47,495 nt of DNA, from assembly GCF_001039355.2 (NCBI RefSeq), contig NW_019774180.1, forward strand, positions 406,042 through 453,536, given 5' to 3'. The notes below the pieces were generated by a model that saw only the letters and a list, made by a program, of their open reading frames with translations, was not told the DNA's origin and ran no database searches. Positions 29,191 through 40,000 of the stretch are shown in pieces; within the stretch, counting starts at the first letter, position 1; the number at the start of each line of letters is the position of its first letter. This DNA is from Lingula anatina (lineage: Eukaryota > Brachiopoda > Lingulata > Lingulida > Lingulidae). The position numbers and the translations under genes were made by a program.

Positions 29191-30330
29191 CCCCTCTGTG
29201 TTCAGAGCTATGACACTCAGTAGCAGTATCATGTGCTGCAGCCAGCTCTCTCATTTCTGAGTCATCCCCATGTGGAATTCTGGCACCAACCCTGCCTGTA
29301 TCTCAACAACAAGATTTTATTACGCCTTTGCTAACATGATAATTATTTGAGTCATACCTATGCATGTTTGTTTGTGCATGTTATACTTGATTCTGCCAGA
29401 GTAGGAGAAAAAATTGGAAGTGGAGCAGAAGATAATCCAAGAGGTTTTTTTTCTGTTGTCAGAATGATTTGTCATTCCAATGCATGGATTGTGTGTTGTT
29501 TCATTTCAGGGGACAGGGGAGGGGATAAAACGTAATTAAACGAATGACTAGATTTGTTTAAAAGGTTCTATGTAGTTAAATTATATAAATGCATGTTTAT
29601 ATACAGCTTGATGTTGGCTAAGAGAGAGGCTCAGCAGTGATGTGTGAGATAAATTGAACAAAGTTTCAAGATATCAGTAGTAGAGAAACAGCTGGCTGTT
29701 ATATTGTTGCCAAAAGAATAGTAACACATGATTCTATTGAGCTTTTTTTTTTTTTTTCATGAAATTCAATTGTCTGAAATTTTACCAGAGGAGATTCTTA
29801 TCACCAAAAATAATCTCTAATACCAACTAATTGCAGAACCTAATCTTTTAATGCTTTTGTTTATATATTTTGAACCTTAATAAATGGGTATATCAACATA
29901 TAATCTTACTACTCATGCATGTCAATCTTACTACAAGTGTATGTCACTGATTTAAGCTGGTGACCATTCAGAAGCTTGGGTATCATTTTGGTTGATAAGG
30001 AAGCCAGATTCCAGACATTCTATAAATAAGTAAACTGTTGCCAGTGTGCCTATGTATAATATTAGTTGATACTCCACCATGATTGTATTACTGTTTGTTT
30101 TAAAGTTGCTAAGAGGCCTTACCTAGACGGTTTGAATCTATGCAAAGTTAGTGATTAAGCAGATCAAACCGTAGGGCACTGCATAATTAGATAAGTAGGA
30201 GCCATTCAGAAGTTTTGTCAAATGTCAGAACCTAATCAAGTCCGATATAAAGGTATTTTATATAGTGTTCCATATTATTCAGCCACAAAATAATAATGGA
30301 AAAATAGTCATAATGTGAAAAAAATATTTA

Positions 30331-30333
<3 letters not shown>

Positions 30334-30378
<45 letters not shown>
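30334..30378. repeat. (TTA)n microsatellite
   Basis: About 15 uninterrupted units. Confidence 0.95.
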
Positions 30379-30977
30379 GTGAGATTGAGAGTCCAAAATT
30401 GTGATCAATTCTTTCTTCATTATGTCTCTCTTTTTTTTTTGTGAGTTGGGAGACATCTTTCTTCCCACTTTCCACCCACAAATTAGAATTTTTAAGATAG
30501 AAATTTAGTTCTCATAGTAACCCACATTTTTTGTGAATATTTAACATAATTCGTGGAATTGCCAATATTTGAACCACATATTCCACCAGGCTTCATTTTC
30601 ATATTTCCACAAAGAATGCATTTTTTTGTGCTTTAAGAGTTTGAGAGACACCTAGACAGGGAATGGGTTGCTAGTCAAAAAGGTGCCTTCAAAACTCAGT
30701 GCTTACCTATGTTATAAAGAGCTGGGGATATTGTGCTGTAGTTTAATGTTTGATTAATTTGATTTTGTCGTCCTTTTTGTGCTGGAGACTTTTTATCCAA
30801 GTTGATGTCCATTTAACACAGTCTCTATATTTTTTGTTGCTGTTATACCAATCCTGTGTTACTAAATTATATATAAGTAAAAATTTGGGGCTATTAGAAA
30901 TGTGAACAAACTGAAACAATTTATTGGAAGTTTTGTAATAAAGATAGAAAAGTTAAGAGTAAAGTAATGAGTTTCCT

Positions 30978-31290
30978 GTGGAATGCAATTGTCCTTTGTG
31001 GCACCCTGGATTAACTAGTGAGCAGTGCAATATAATTAAAGAATCTTTTCAGTCGAGGGCACTCAGAATTATATTTCCTGATTTATCTTATATTGATGCC
31101 CTAGTGAATGCACAGAACTATGCAAATCCTTCTTTCACAAAATTAAGAATGACAAAAATGAGTTGAATTATCTTTTAACCACCAGATTTTATAGAAAGTT
31201 AAGATATAACAACCAAACCAGATTCTTTATGCAAAAAAATTTCAAGACAAATATTAGGTAACATATTTATCCCATTTTCTTTAACTAACC
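30978..31290 (+). pseudogene. Fossil non-LTR retrotransposon ORF2 C-terminal fragment
   Basis: The frame reads CPLWHPGLTSEQ, then SRALRIIFPDLSYIDAL. This matches the region after the reverse-transcriptase core in CR1/L2/Jockey-type LINEs, typically CPVWHPGLT and QKRALRIIFPDLSYDEAL. After a frameshift near 31165, a second stretch (TTRFYRKLRYNN, KNFKTN, then a stop and IYPIFF) fits the LINE tail (PPR, YNLR, KTxRFKNSFIP). No YADD catalytic core, endonuclease or intact frame remains, so it is a dead, 5'-truncated copy. Confidence 0.65.
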
Positions 31291-31500
31291 TTTAGAAGTC
31301 TGTGTTTATTTTGAACTTAATTTGTTCTGAATGTAAATATTTTTATTTTTTATTTTTATTTGAACACATATATTTGTATAACTTCAACCTTTTGGTTAAA
31401 ATGATTTTAAATAAACTTCTTATGTCATTTCTTTGTTTTTGTGATGTTTTTATATGTGTTAGTGTTATAGTTTGCAAGTCCTTGCTCTGTGGGCAATTTT

Positions 31501-31668
31501 CAGGGGCGGATTTAGGCCGTCTTCTGGGTCTTCCAGAAGACGGTCAGATTTTCAAGTTTACATTGACGGATATCTATTTTTTTCTCTCGGAAGACGGTCA
31601 AAAATGTAGAATGGATCCGCAAAGATAATTTGGAAGACTGTCAGAAAATATCTCTGGATCCGCCCCTG
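31501..31668. mobile_element. 168-bp short-TIR element (CAGGGGCGGAT ends)
   Basis: Perfect 11-bp inverted ends CAGGGGCGGAT and ATCCGCCCCTG. ATTTT flanks both sides (31496-31500, 31669-31673), a possible target-site duplication but AT-rich, so weak. Inside are an 11-bp hairpin (31517-31527 / 31533-31543) and three direct copies of a GGAAGACGGTCA-like motif (about 31533, 31588 and 31631). Non-coding. The end sequence resembles hAT-type elements, but the apparent TSD is 5 rather than 8 bp. Confidence 0.7.
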
Positions 31669-32080
31669 ATTTTATTTATTTATTTGGTCATGGCCAGCAA
31701 ACATTTCCCTAAGCTATTCAGGTCAAAGGCCAAGGTCATTGGTCTATTGTTGTCACTGTCCCACACATAATGGTCGCCCAGTAACTGCCAAACTGTATTT
31801 TTTGTTTGACTTTAAATTTACTGAGTGGCTTTGTTTGGTAAAGAGGCAGGTTGCCCCTAGAAAAAAGTAATATAGCCTCAGTATTATGTCCAGTTGCATG
31901 TGCTCAGTCAAGGAGCTGCAGGGCTTTTGTCACATTTGTGACAAATTCAAGTTTTGCTTTAGGTAAAGTGGAGGTTAACTGTTTAAAACTGCGCCTCTTA
32001 CGTGGATAGCTGTAGATGAATTTCACTGGTCACTGAAAAAGGTTTCTCTAATTGATTCTCTCAAGAAACATTTACTCTAA

Positions 32081-32114
32081 GCTAAGATCTAATAAACGTA
32101 TATTAGATCTTAGC
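32081..32114. repeat. Perfect 14-bp hairpin beside the MITE
   Basis: Arms GCTAAGATCTAATA (32081-32094) and TATTAGATCTTAGC (32101-32114), loop AACGTA. A third CTCTAAG (32075-32081) lies at its left edge, so the hairpin sits between two copies of the MITE's target sequence. Confidence 0.85.
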
Positions 32115-32120
32115 TCTAAG

Positions 32121-32272
32121 CAAGAAGATTGTAAAGAGAAGGAGTAGAAACGGGACATCAATTATCTCTCTCGTCCAATCAGATCGCAACATTTTTTTCG
32201 AAGTGACGTCCTTTGAAATTCGATCCTCATAAGTGGTCTAAACCTCTGCGTGACTCTCTTTACAGCTTCTTG
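32121..32272. mobile_element. 152-bp MITE with CTCTAAG target-site duplication
   Basis: Inverted ends CAAGAAGATTGTAAAGAGA and TCTCTTTACAGCTTCTTG match over about 19 bases with one indel and one mismatch. CTCTAAG lies directly outside both ends (32114-32120, 32273-32279), a 7-bp target-site duplication. The interior is non-coding. Confidence 0.75.
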
Positions 32273-32279
32273 CTCTAAG

Positions 32280-34716
32280 GCAGAGAGAGACCTTTCAGGC
32301 CTGTTTCTAGTGTTATTGTGATGGCTTAACTCACCCAGTGATTACCATTTCTATCCAGAAGTTAAATCTATTCCTGCTGCTGCCTGGTGAATATTCATTG
32401 AAACTGAGGACGTCTTCCCATGGTTATGTGCACTTATTGTAATTACACAGTTTGCTGAAAGAAGTACAGCATCTATATTTTATCATTTAAGTCAAAGTTA
32501 CAGTCTGTGACAAAATCTTTTTAGGCTACTAGCCTCCCAGGCAATCAGGGTCTAGTGAGCTAGTGTTATATGAAAATTGAAAAATTTTTTTTACCAGCCT
32601 GTTGTAGGTGGGTAATTGCCTAGGGCTAGTGCCTAATGGAACTGACTGGAGTGAGAAAAGAAATAAGTGCCACTGAATAATATGATCTAATCATTATAAG
32701 TTTATGAACACTAACTATGAATATCAGATGTGTATAATTTATTTAAAAAAACATTTTATGATGCAGAGAGAAAAATCTCTGTATACCTGTAAAGGAATTG
32801 GTGGTCCATATGGCCCTGTCCTGCACAGGGTTGAAGGTTAACTTGCATTCATTAATAATATTCATAAATTAAAAAAGCAGATTGTATGTTGGAACCCATC
32901 TGCTTTGTAATCCCAGAGTTAAGCATTCAGCAAAATGATGAAGGATAAGATAGGTTCTCCAGTATGAAACAGACCTTAAATAACACTCAAACCATTCACT
33001 TCCTGCAGTTTGTCTTAAAATGGCTTTAGATAGCCCAGTGCTAGACAGGGCCAATGGTTTTCTTACTTTATTTCCTAAAACCAACCCCTGATATTGTGTT
33101 TGTTGAGAAGTCACAATCATGGCTGGTTGAGGCATGACTACCACAATCAGCCTCAAGCTCTTTCTTTTAAATGATAAAAGTTCAATAAACATTTGGATAT
33201 TTTACCAAGTTTATTATTTATTTGAGTATGGAATGTACATAATCATTGCCAGAAATAAGGAGTAAAGTTGAATTGATTGATTTTTGCACTTAATTTCTAT
33301 TCAGAGAAATCAATCTTTAAAAGTTACAAGGCCTCAATATTGAATGAAATCTTTGTCTCTTTAACCAGTCTTTACAGGGTTTCCTCTTGAATTCCTTGTT
33401 GTTATCTCTGGCAGTTCGTAGATAATTTTAGAGATGTCCCCAAACTGCCACAATTATCCATCTGTCATATCAGAAAAAATTGTTAGTAAATGAAATTTTC
33501 ATATAATGGTACAGAATTGATAAGTAAAACCTCTGCATGTACCAAGTGTAAAGGTTTTTAAATTTCTCTTGTTTAATGATGAAAAAAATACTTTTTCCAA
33601 AGATACTATATACAAACATGTATGAGTCATTTTGTGGCATTTTGCAATCCTGTTAACTACCGTTTTCTTAAACACAATAAATTTTAGGTATCTGAAGTTT
33701 TGTTATATATTGGAATATTTGTGTCTCAAAGTTGTAGTGATATTCCTTCTCACTAGGCAATTTTTATATATACAGACACTTAGTTTTTATTAAGGGTCTA
33801 TATGTTTGCCACTTTCACTATCCAGCTTTATATTTTCACACACTTGTCATATCCTAATTTTCATAAAAATCATACAAACACTAATTTTTTATCGTAATTT
33901 TACCAGTGTCTGCTTATCTACACAGTCTTCTTCCCCACCCAAAAATATACTCAACAAACATAAGTGTAATAGCAAAATTAAAATGTTCAGAATTTCTTTT
34001 GATATCTGTATGAATATTTTCTTTTACATAGACAAATATAACCACTAGATGTCTTCCTTAACATTTTATTCTGGTGGTTTGTTTACCCAAGTGCTTTCAT
34101 CTAGACATAAAATATGCGCTGATTATCAAATTTCAAGCAGGCCAGCTGTTGAAAAATCATTGAAGAATCCTTCAACATACATTTTGCATTAGAAATATGG
34201 CATTTTAAGCATTGTTAATTTCATGGTTATTTCTTAACTTCATCCTACCTGTGGATATAATGCCCACATTGTCTTCCATTTCCAAAAGAGAAAGTATTTA
34301 TATTTTTTCTGCAACAGATAAATACATCTTGTCACTTACCTGTCATGCAGACACTGCTGTAATTTTTTGTTGTTGTTGTTGTTGTTGATCTTTTGCTGGT
34401 TCAGTACCAAAGTAAAGATTTGACTTGATTGATTCCAGATGGAAAGCATACTTTTATACCTAGGTAACTGCATATATTATTATTATTAATGTGTGTCGCT
34501 AAAATGATTGATTCCTCATTTCAACCAATAAGATGGTCAGATTTGGGGTCATGAGTCACAGCGAAGTTTCCAGAACTTGCAAATCATAATCATGGGTTAG
34601 ACTACTCATCAAACTAGATGCCATAAAAAGCTGGCTTATTTAACAGGCTTAGTAGAAATTCACCAAAACTCTTAATTTTTGGTAATATGATAAAATAAAG
34701 ATGATATTTCTGTTTT
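32280..34716. other. Upstream flank or intron before SUPT3H exon a
   Basis: Presumably the intron leading to exon a. I found no exon that would supply a phase-2 donor and the conserved N-terminal residues. One 107-codon minus-strand frame (32869-33192) has no recognisable domain. Confidence 0.5.
34367..34387. repeat. (TTG)n microsatellite
   Basis: Seven units upstream of SUPT3H exon a. Confidence 0.85.
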
Positions 34717-34731
34717 TTTTGCTTGTTTTAG

Positions 34732-34816
34732 GCATGGTTTTGGGGACTGCAGAAAACCATTATTACAGTCAGCTGAACTCATTGAATCCATAGTTCATGA
34801 GCAGATGGTTGCTTTA
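34732..34816 (+). CDS. SUPT3H: SUPT3H exon a, first copy
   Basis: 85 nt: one base of a split codon, then 28 codons starting HGFGDCRKPLLQ and ending EQMVAL. This is helix 1 and the start of helix 2 of the first histone fold. The acceptor follows a T-rich tract (AG 34730-34731) and the donor is GTAAGT. The split codon ends in G, so it could be the Met that precedes this segment in relatives. The in-frame sequence upstream has no ATG, so an earlier exon is required. The second copy at 35954-36038 is identical. Confidence 0.9.
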
Positions 34817-35787
34817 GTAAGTTAAAAATTGAAACCCTGTTGAGTTCTTTGTTCATCGCCTTTTCTAAATGAATGCAAGATAACTGTACAAATGTCAGTT
34901 CATTTTTTTTCTAACCCCTGATCAACACCCAATTCTTAAACCTTTTTGAAAAAAAAATGCTTCCTCAGCCTTGGTATTATTTGTGATGATTTAAAGTGCA
35001 CAATTTTTCAACACATTTTCATCATAGCTGTGTTGTGTTAGTACTGAAGAGTGAATTGAAAATATTAATTATTTGATATTAAAAAAGGAGCCTTGTTTAT
35101 CACATACAATGTTTTATTGAATAAAAATTGAATTAAAAAAAATAAAGCTTAGAATATTTTTAACTATTTTTTGTTCATTTTGTGCAGCTCATCCAAGCAT
35201 CAGAGGTCAATGCCATGAGAAATGGGAGGTATCTAGGGTTAGAGGATTTGCTTTTCATAATGAGGAAAAGTAAGGTAAAGCTATGATTACGTTTAGTTAT
35301 ACAGATACGTATACAAGTGTGTGTATGTGCATGCACATGTGTCTGTCCATGTCACCATTATCTCTGTTTGACACATTTGTTCACCCTATAACTACCAAAT
35401 GGCAATTTTATATTGCATCAAAATTAGAGGGAGGTTTTGCTTGACTTGCAGATTTCCTGTTTACAGATTTACTGCAAGTCAAGGTCTGAAATCAGCCTTA
35501 ATCAAACATTTTTACCAACCTGAAGCTCTTGCATTCTGCATATATTTATTTTGCATATATTTTTTATCAGTTATCTACTAAACTATATTTTTGTATTACT
35601 TACAATAGCCTTGTTTGGTAAAAAAAAGATTAAAGCAGATCAAGTTTTAAAAGCAACATGATCTTATTTTGATGAAAGTTATTACTTTTTTTGTAAAATA
35701 AATGAAATACATTTCTGAAGTGTTTGTCCCATAACTTCACATTCTACTATTGTTTTACTGAATTTATTTAGGAGGTTTTATTTTGGT

Positions 35788-35832
<45 letters not shown>

Positions 35833-37038
35833 NTGCAGTTAAACATAATGTACTTTTGCTTCAGAATTGACAGTAGCCTATTTTGTGCATAGTTATTTCC
35901 TGCTTTTTGTCTGTACATTTGACAGCTTTGCTGCCTTGTTTTGCTTGTTTTAGGCATGGTTTTGGGGACTGCAGAAAACCATTATTACAGTCAGCTGAAC
36001 TCATTGAATCCATAGTTCATGAGCAGATGGTTGCTTTAGTAAGTTAAAAATTGAAACCCTGTTGAGTTCTTTGTTCATCGCCTTTTCTAAATGAATGCAA
36101 GATAACTGTACAAATGTCAGTTCATTTTTTTTCTAACCCCTGATCAACACCCAATTCTTAAACCTTTTTGAAAAAAAAATGCTTCCTCAGCCTTGGTATT
36201 ATTTGTGATGAGTTAAAGTGCACAATTTTTCACCACATTTTCGTCATAGCTGTGTTGTGTTAGTACTGAAGAGTGAATTGAAAATATTAATTATTTGATA
36301 TTAAAAAAAGGAGCCTTGTTTATCACATACAATGTTTTATTGAATAAAAATTGAATTAAAAAAAATAAAGCTTAGAATATTTTAAACTATTTTTTGTTCA
36401 TTTTGTGCAGCTCGTCCAAGCATCAGAGGTCAATGCCATGAGAAATGGGAGGTATCTAGGGTTAGAGGATTTGCTTTTCATAATGAGGAAAAGTAAGGTA
36501 AAGCTATGATTACGTTTAGTTATACAGATATATACGTTTGTATATATATATATATATATATACAAGTGTGTGTATGTGCATGCACATGTGTCTGTCCATG
36601 TCACCATTATCTCTGTTTGACACATTTGTTCACCCTATAACTACCAAATGGCAATTTTATATTGCATCAAAATAAGAGGGAGGTTTTGCTTGACTTACAG
36701 ATTTCTTGTTTACAGATTTACTGCAAGTCAAGGTCTGAAATCAGCCTTAATCAAGCATTTTTACCAACCTGAAGCTCTTGCATTCTGCATATATTTATTT
36801 TGCATATATTTTTTTATCAGTTATCTACTAAACTATATTTTTGTATTACTTACAATAGCCTTGTTTGGTAAAAAAAAGATTAAAGCAGATCAAGTTTTAA
36901 AAGCAACATGATCTTATTTTGATGAAAGTTATTACTTTTTTTGTAAAATAAATGAAATACATTTCTGCAGTGTTTGTCCCATAACTTCACATTCTACTAT
37001 TGTTTTACTTAATTTATTTAGGAGGTTTTATTTTGGTG

Positions 37039-37097
<59 letters not shown>

Positions 37098-40000
37098 TTT
37101 ACAATTGCAGAGCAAGCTACGAAGATTGATACGCTACTTAGAGTTAAAAGATCTCAAGGCAGCTGCATTGAAGGGGACCTCCATTGATGAGGATGAAAAT
37201 GGAGAGCAAGGCAAGATGCTACTTAAGTCAAAACTAATTTACCACAAACGAATATTTCAAGCAATTATCCATGGGGAATTCAGACTAAATCATACATTGA
37301 TATATCTTTAAAGGTCAACTTAAGTTCAAAATGATCTTTTATGTTGTTTTCATTTTTTTCAAGACACACTTATCATTATATATGTTATGTGTCAGGGGTG
37401 TAACCAGACCTTTTAAAATTGTATGCACAGATTTTCAAAATTCCCAGGTACGGCTAAAAGTAGACTTACGCAAACAGAAAAAGGGCAGAATAAATTAAAT
37501 GTGCCAATTATCATAGTTCACTTTTCAACAGTAATAAAATCATTAGTTAAAGTTAAATACATTCCGCCGATTTAATTAAGTTCCATTACATTATTTCACC
37601 CAGAACCAAAGCTTTTTCCAGGATTGGGGTACAGGTTGTCCAAAATGGTGGTGGTGGTGAGGGGGGCGGGGGGATGAAATGAAAAAATATTTTTTTAAAA
37701 ATAATAATTTTCAATGGGGAGGGAGGGTTAAAAACAATTGATAACGATCTTCTGCTGACGCTCTTTTGCAAACGAAAGCCATTGAACGAATATGAGAATT
37801 TCTTTCTCGTTTCGCTTGGATTGCAAAGATCTCCCGCTGACGATACGAAAATTGTGTTCTCGTCTCGCTCTTTGGCTAACGAAGTCTCTTTAACAGATAT
37901 GAAAATTGCCTCCTCGTCTCTCTCGGATTGCAAACAATCTCTTGTTGCAATTTTGAAAATTGCCTTTTTGTCTATCAGCTTCATCAGGTGCCGTACATAT
38001 GAAGGTCCGGAAGGTGTCCCCTTTCATAATTTGGCAGTTAGTTTGCTAAGAGTTCGTTTAGGGCCTACCGGTAAATGTGTTTTGTACCGCATGAAGGTCA
38101 CTCTTGTCACTGCTGCATATGGCCTGGAATATGTATTTTAAAGTTAGCGGAAACATTTTGTTGTTTTTTGTAAGCTTAAGGAAGTTGTTTCGTTGTGACT
38201 GAATAACAGCGTGCACTACAAAGTAGGGGAGACTGGGGCTAGTTGGACCCCGGGGTAAGTTGGACCCCCATCAAGTCTCTTTAATAAAGTTACTTTAAGA
38301 TGCTTAATTATTTCATTTGGACTCACTGCCGATGCTTTCTTAGCACTATTGGATACGGTCACTTTACAAAATGATGTGATCAATTCTTTTACCCCATAGT
38401 TATTTTGTCATAAATTAATGAGGGGCCAACTTACCCCAGGGTCCAACTAGCCCCAGTCTCCCCAAGTACCATTCAACTGTGATGTATCACAAAGTTGGGA
38501 ACGTGAAATTACTATAAGAAAATTTCGTACTTCATCCACGGCTGCTCTGCCAAGCTAAGACGTCATTTTTTAAAAACAATTGGTAAGCTGTCTAGACATC
38601 TTTGAAAATATAGACTGTCCGGTGATGTCAGCGACCATCCAAATGAAGGCTGGACGGTTCGTTGGGTAAAGCCTTGCTCATAATGGTATATTTGTTTAAC
38701 TAGGGGCTTACTGACACACTTTGGGCACTTATGCAGGTTGTGCCTGCTTGTATCGAGCTAAATTCTGAATAATGGTGCGGTACTGCTGTTCGATGTGGTT
38801 TGCTACAGTTATCCTGAATTCTCAGAAAATAATCTGAAAAACAACTGATCGTTGTACTATTAATATGCCTACTTGCTATCCACTTTGTGATTTCCATGGT
38901 TAGCTTCTCAAATTTGAACTTATATATGGTTTCACGCAGCTTACATGCGGGTGCATGGCTCCCAAAATCGACCAATTATATTACAGGATAAAGTTCTGAT
39001 ATATCTAAGTTTAATTATTTGTTTGTAATTATAAATATTGCCCATGCCACCCTGTTAATTTGGAGGGTTAAGCTGGATCAAGTCTGTGTCAAAATTTGAA
39101 GTTTTGCTGGAAAAATCAATCTTCTTTTGTTTCTCTAGTTCCTTGTATAGCCCGATGTTCAGATTTTATCTAGTTAAACAGCAGTCTTGACTTTGGTTGA
39201 TACACATGAATTGATGGAGAAATAAATGCTATAAAGTAGGTTTTGAGTGACTATATATGTAGGCAGCACTGATCATTGAAAAACTGTTAAACCTATATGC
39301 AACAGCTTTGGAAAGAAAATTAACAAAATATTCCATAAACAGTATTATTTTTATTATAAAAGATATGTATTCGAAATAACTTTTTTCTATTTGCAGAATT
39401 GAAAGCTGCTAGGAAAAGGAGAAAAGTGTGCTATGATTTTTTGAGCACAATTGACCAAACAGGTAACAAAATATTTGAAAAAATATGAATACTGAAGATT
39501 GAAGTACTTTGTATGGCAAATTATTTAATACAATACCAGGCACTTCTCTTCAATGTCTGCAAAACAAAATATCATGGTTTCAGACACATTAGTTTCAAAC
39601 ATGTGAGTTGCACGCCGAATTTATTTCTGATATGAAATTTGAGGCAAGACAACATCTAGGATATTGGAAATGTGTCCAAAAAAGGAAATGAAAAAGGTAG
39701 GTTGCCACAGTAATAAAATATGCCTTTTAACAAAGATTATATGGAAGTGAATGGTATGAGCATATCTACGTAGATATTTTATGAAAGTGCCCTTTTTTTT
39801 TTCAGGTGAACTCTTAGCCCTTTTTGATGATGAAAGTCCAGATGAGGTCAAAGTGGAAAGAGCTTTGGTATGCCTTTGATTATATCCCTCCTAGTAGTCC
39901 AGGAAATTGGTNTGATCCTCTAGTTTCATTTGTAATCACTGCCGATGCTTTCTTAGCACTATTGGATACAGTCACTTTACAAAATGATGTGATCAATTCT

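Larger units (their letters stand above)
25600..30977. other. Non-coding sequence with simple repeats
   Basis: Apart from the (TA)n, pyrimidine tract and (TTA)n, nothing recognised. A GC-richer patch at 27236-27350 has ACCAC-type motifs and no open frame. Confidence 0.55.
34717..35832. repeat. Haplotype duplication 1, first copy
   Basis: This block, with exons a and b, recurs at 35939-37094. Matching starts at TTTTGCTTG just above exon a and runs into a (TA)n tract. The copies differ by scattered single bases, a ~30-base (TA)n insertion in the second, and the length of the final (TA)n. An N (35833) follows immediately. Confidence 0.9.
35939..37094. repeat. Haplotype duplication 1, second copy
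   Basis: Second copy, continuous with exon c. It has an extra (TA)n tract at 36541-36562 that the first copy lacks, and a longer terminal (TA)n (37040-37094). Confidence 0.9.
38311..39894. repeat. Haplotype duplication 2, first copy
   Basis: 1584 bases with exons d and e, repeated at 39924-41493. Both copies end at the same CCCTCCTAG and then diverge. Differences are about 1% substitutions plus small indels, such as about 15 bases missing from the second copy near 40275 and 3 extra bases near 40690. Confidence 0.92.

Noticed and set aside
28939-29232. Glu/Arg-rich minus-strand frame
   Set aside because: Produced by CT-rich simple sequence read in reverse.
32869-33192. 107-codon minus-strand frame upstream of SUPT3H
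   Set aside because: No family resemblance and no adjacent exons.
35399-36911. Two near-identical plus-strand frames starting MAILYCIKI
   Set aside because: Intronic sequence duplicated with exons a and b; they do not join any exon.
37586-37984. Minus-strand 132-codon frame as a gene
   Set aside because: It is the 54-bp minisatellite read in frame plus a Pro-rich simple-sequence tail; no start context or splice evidence.
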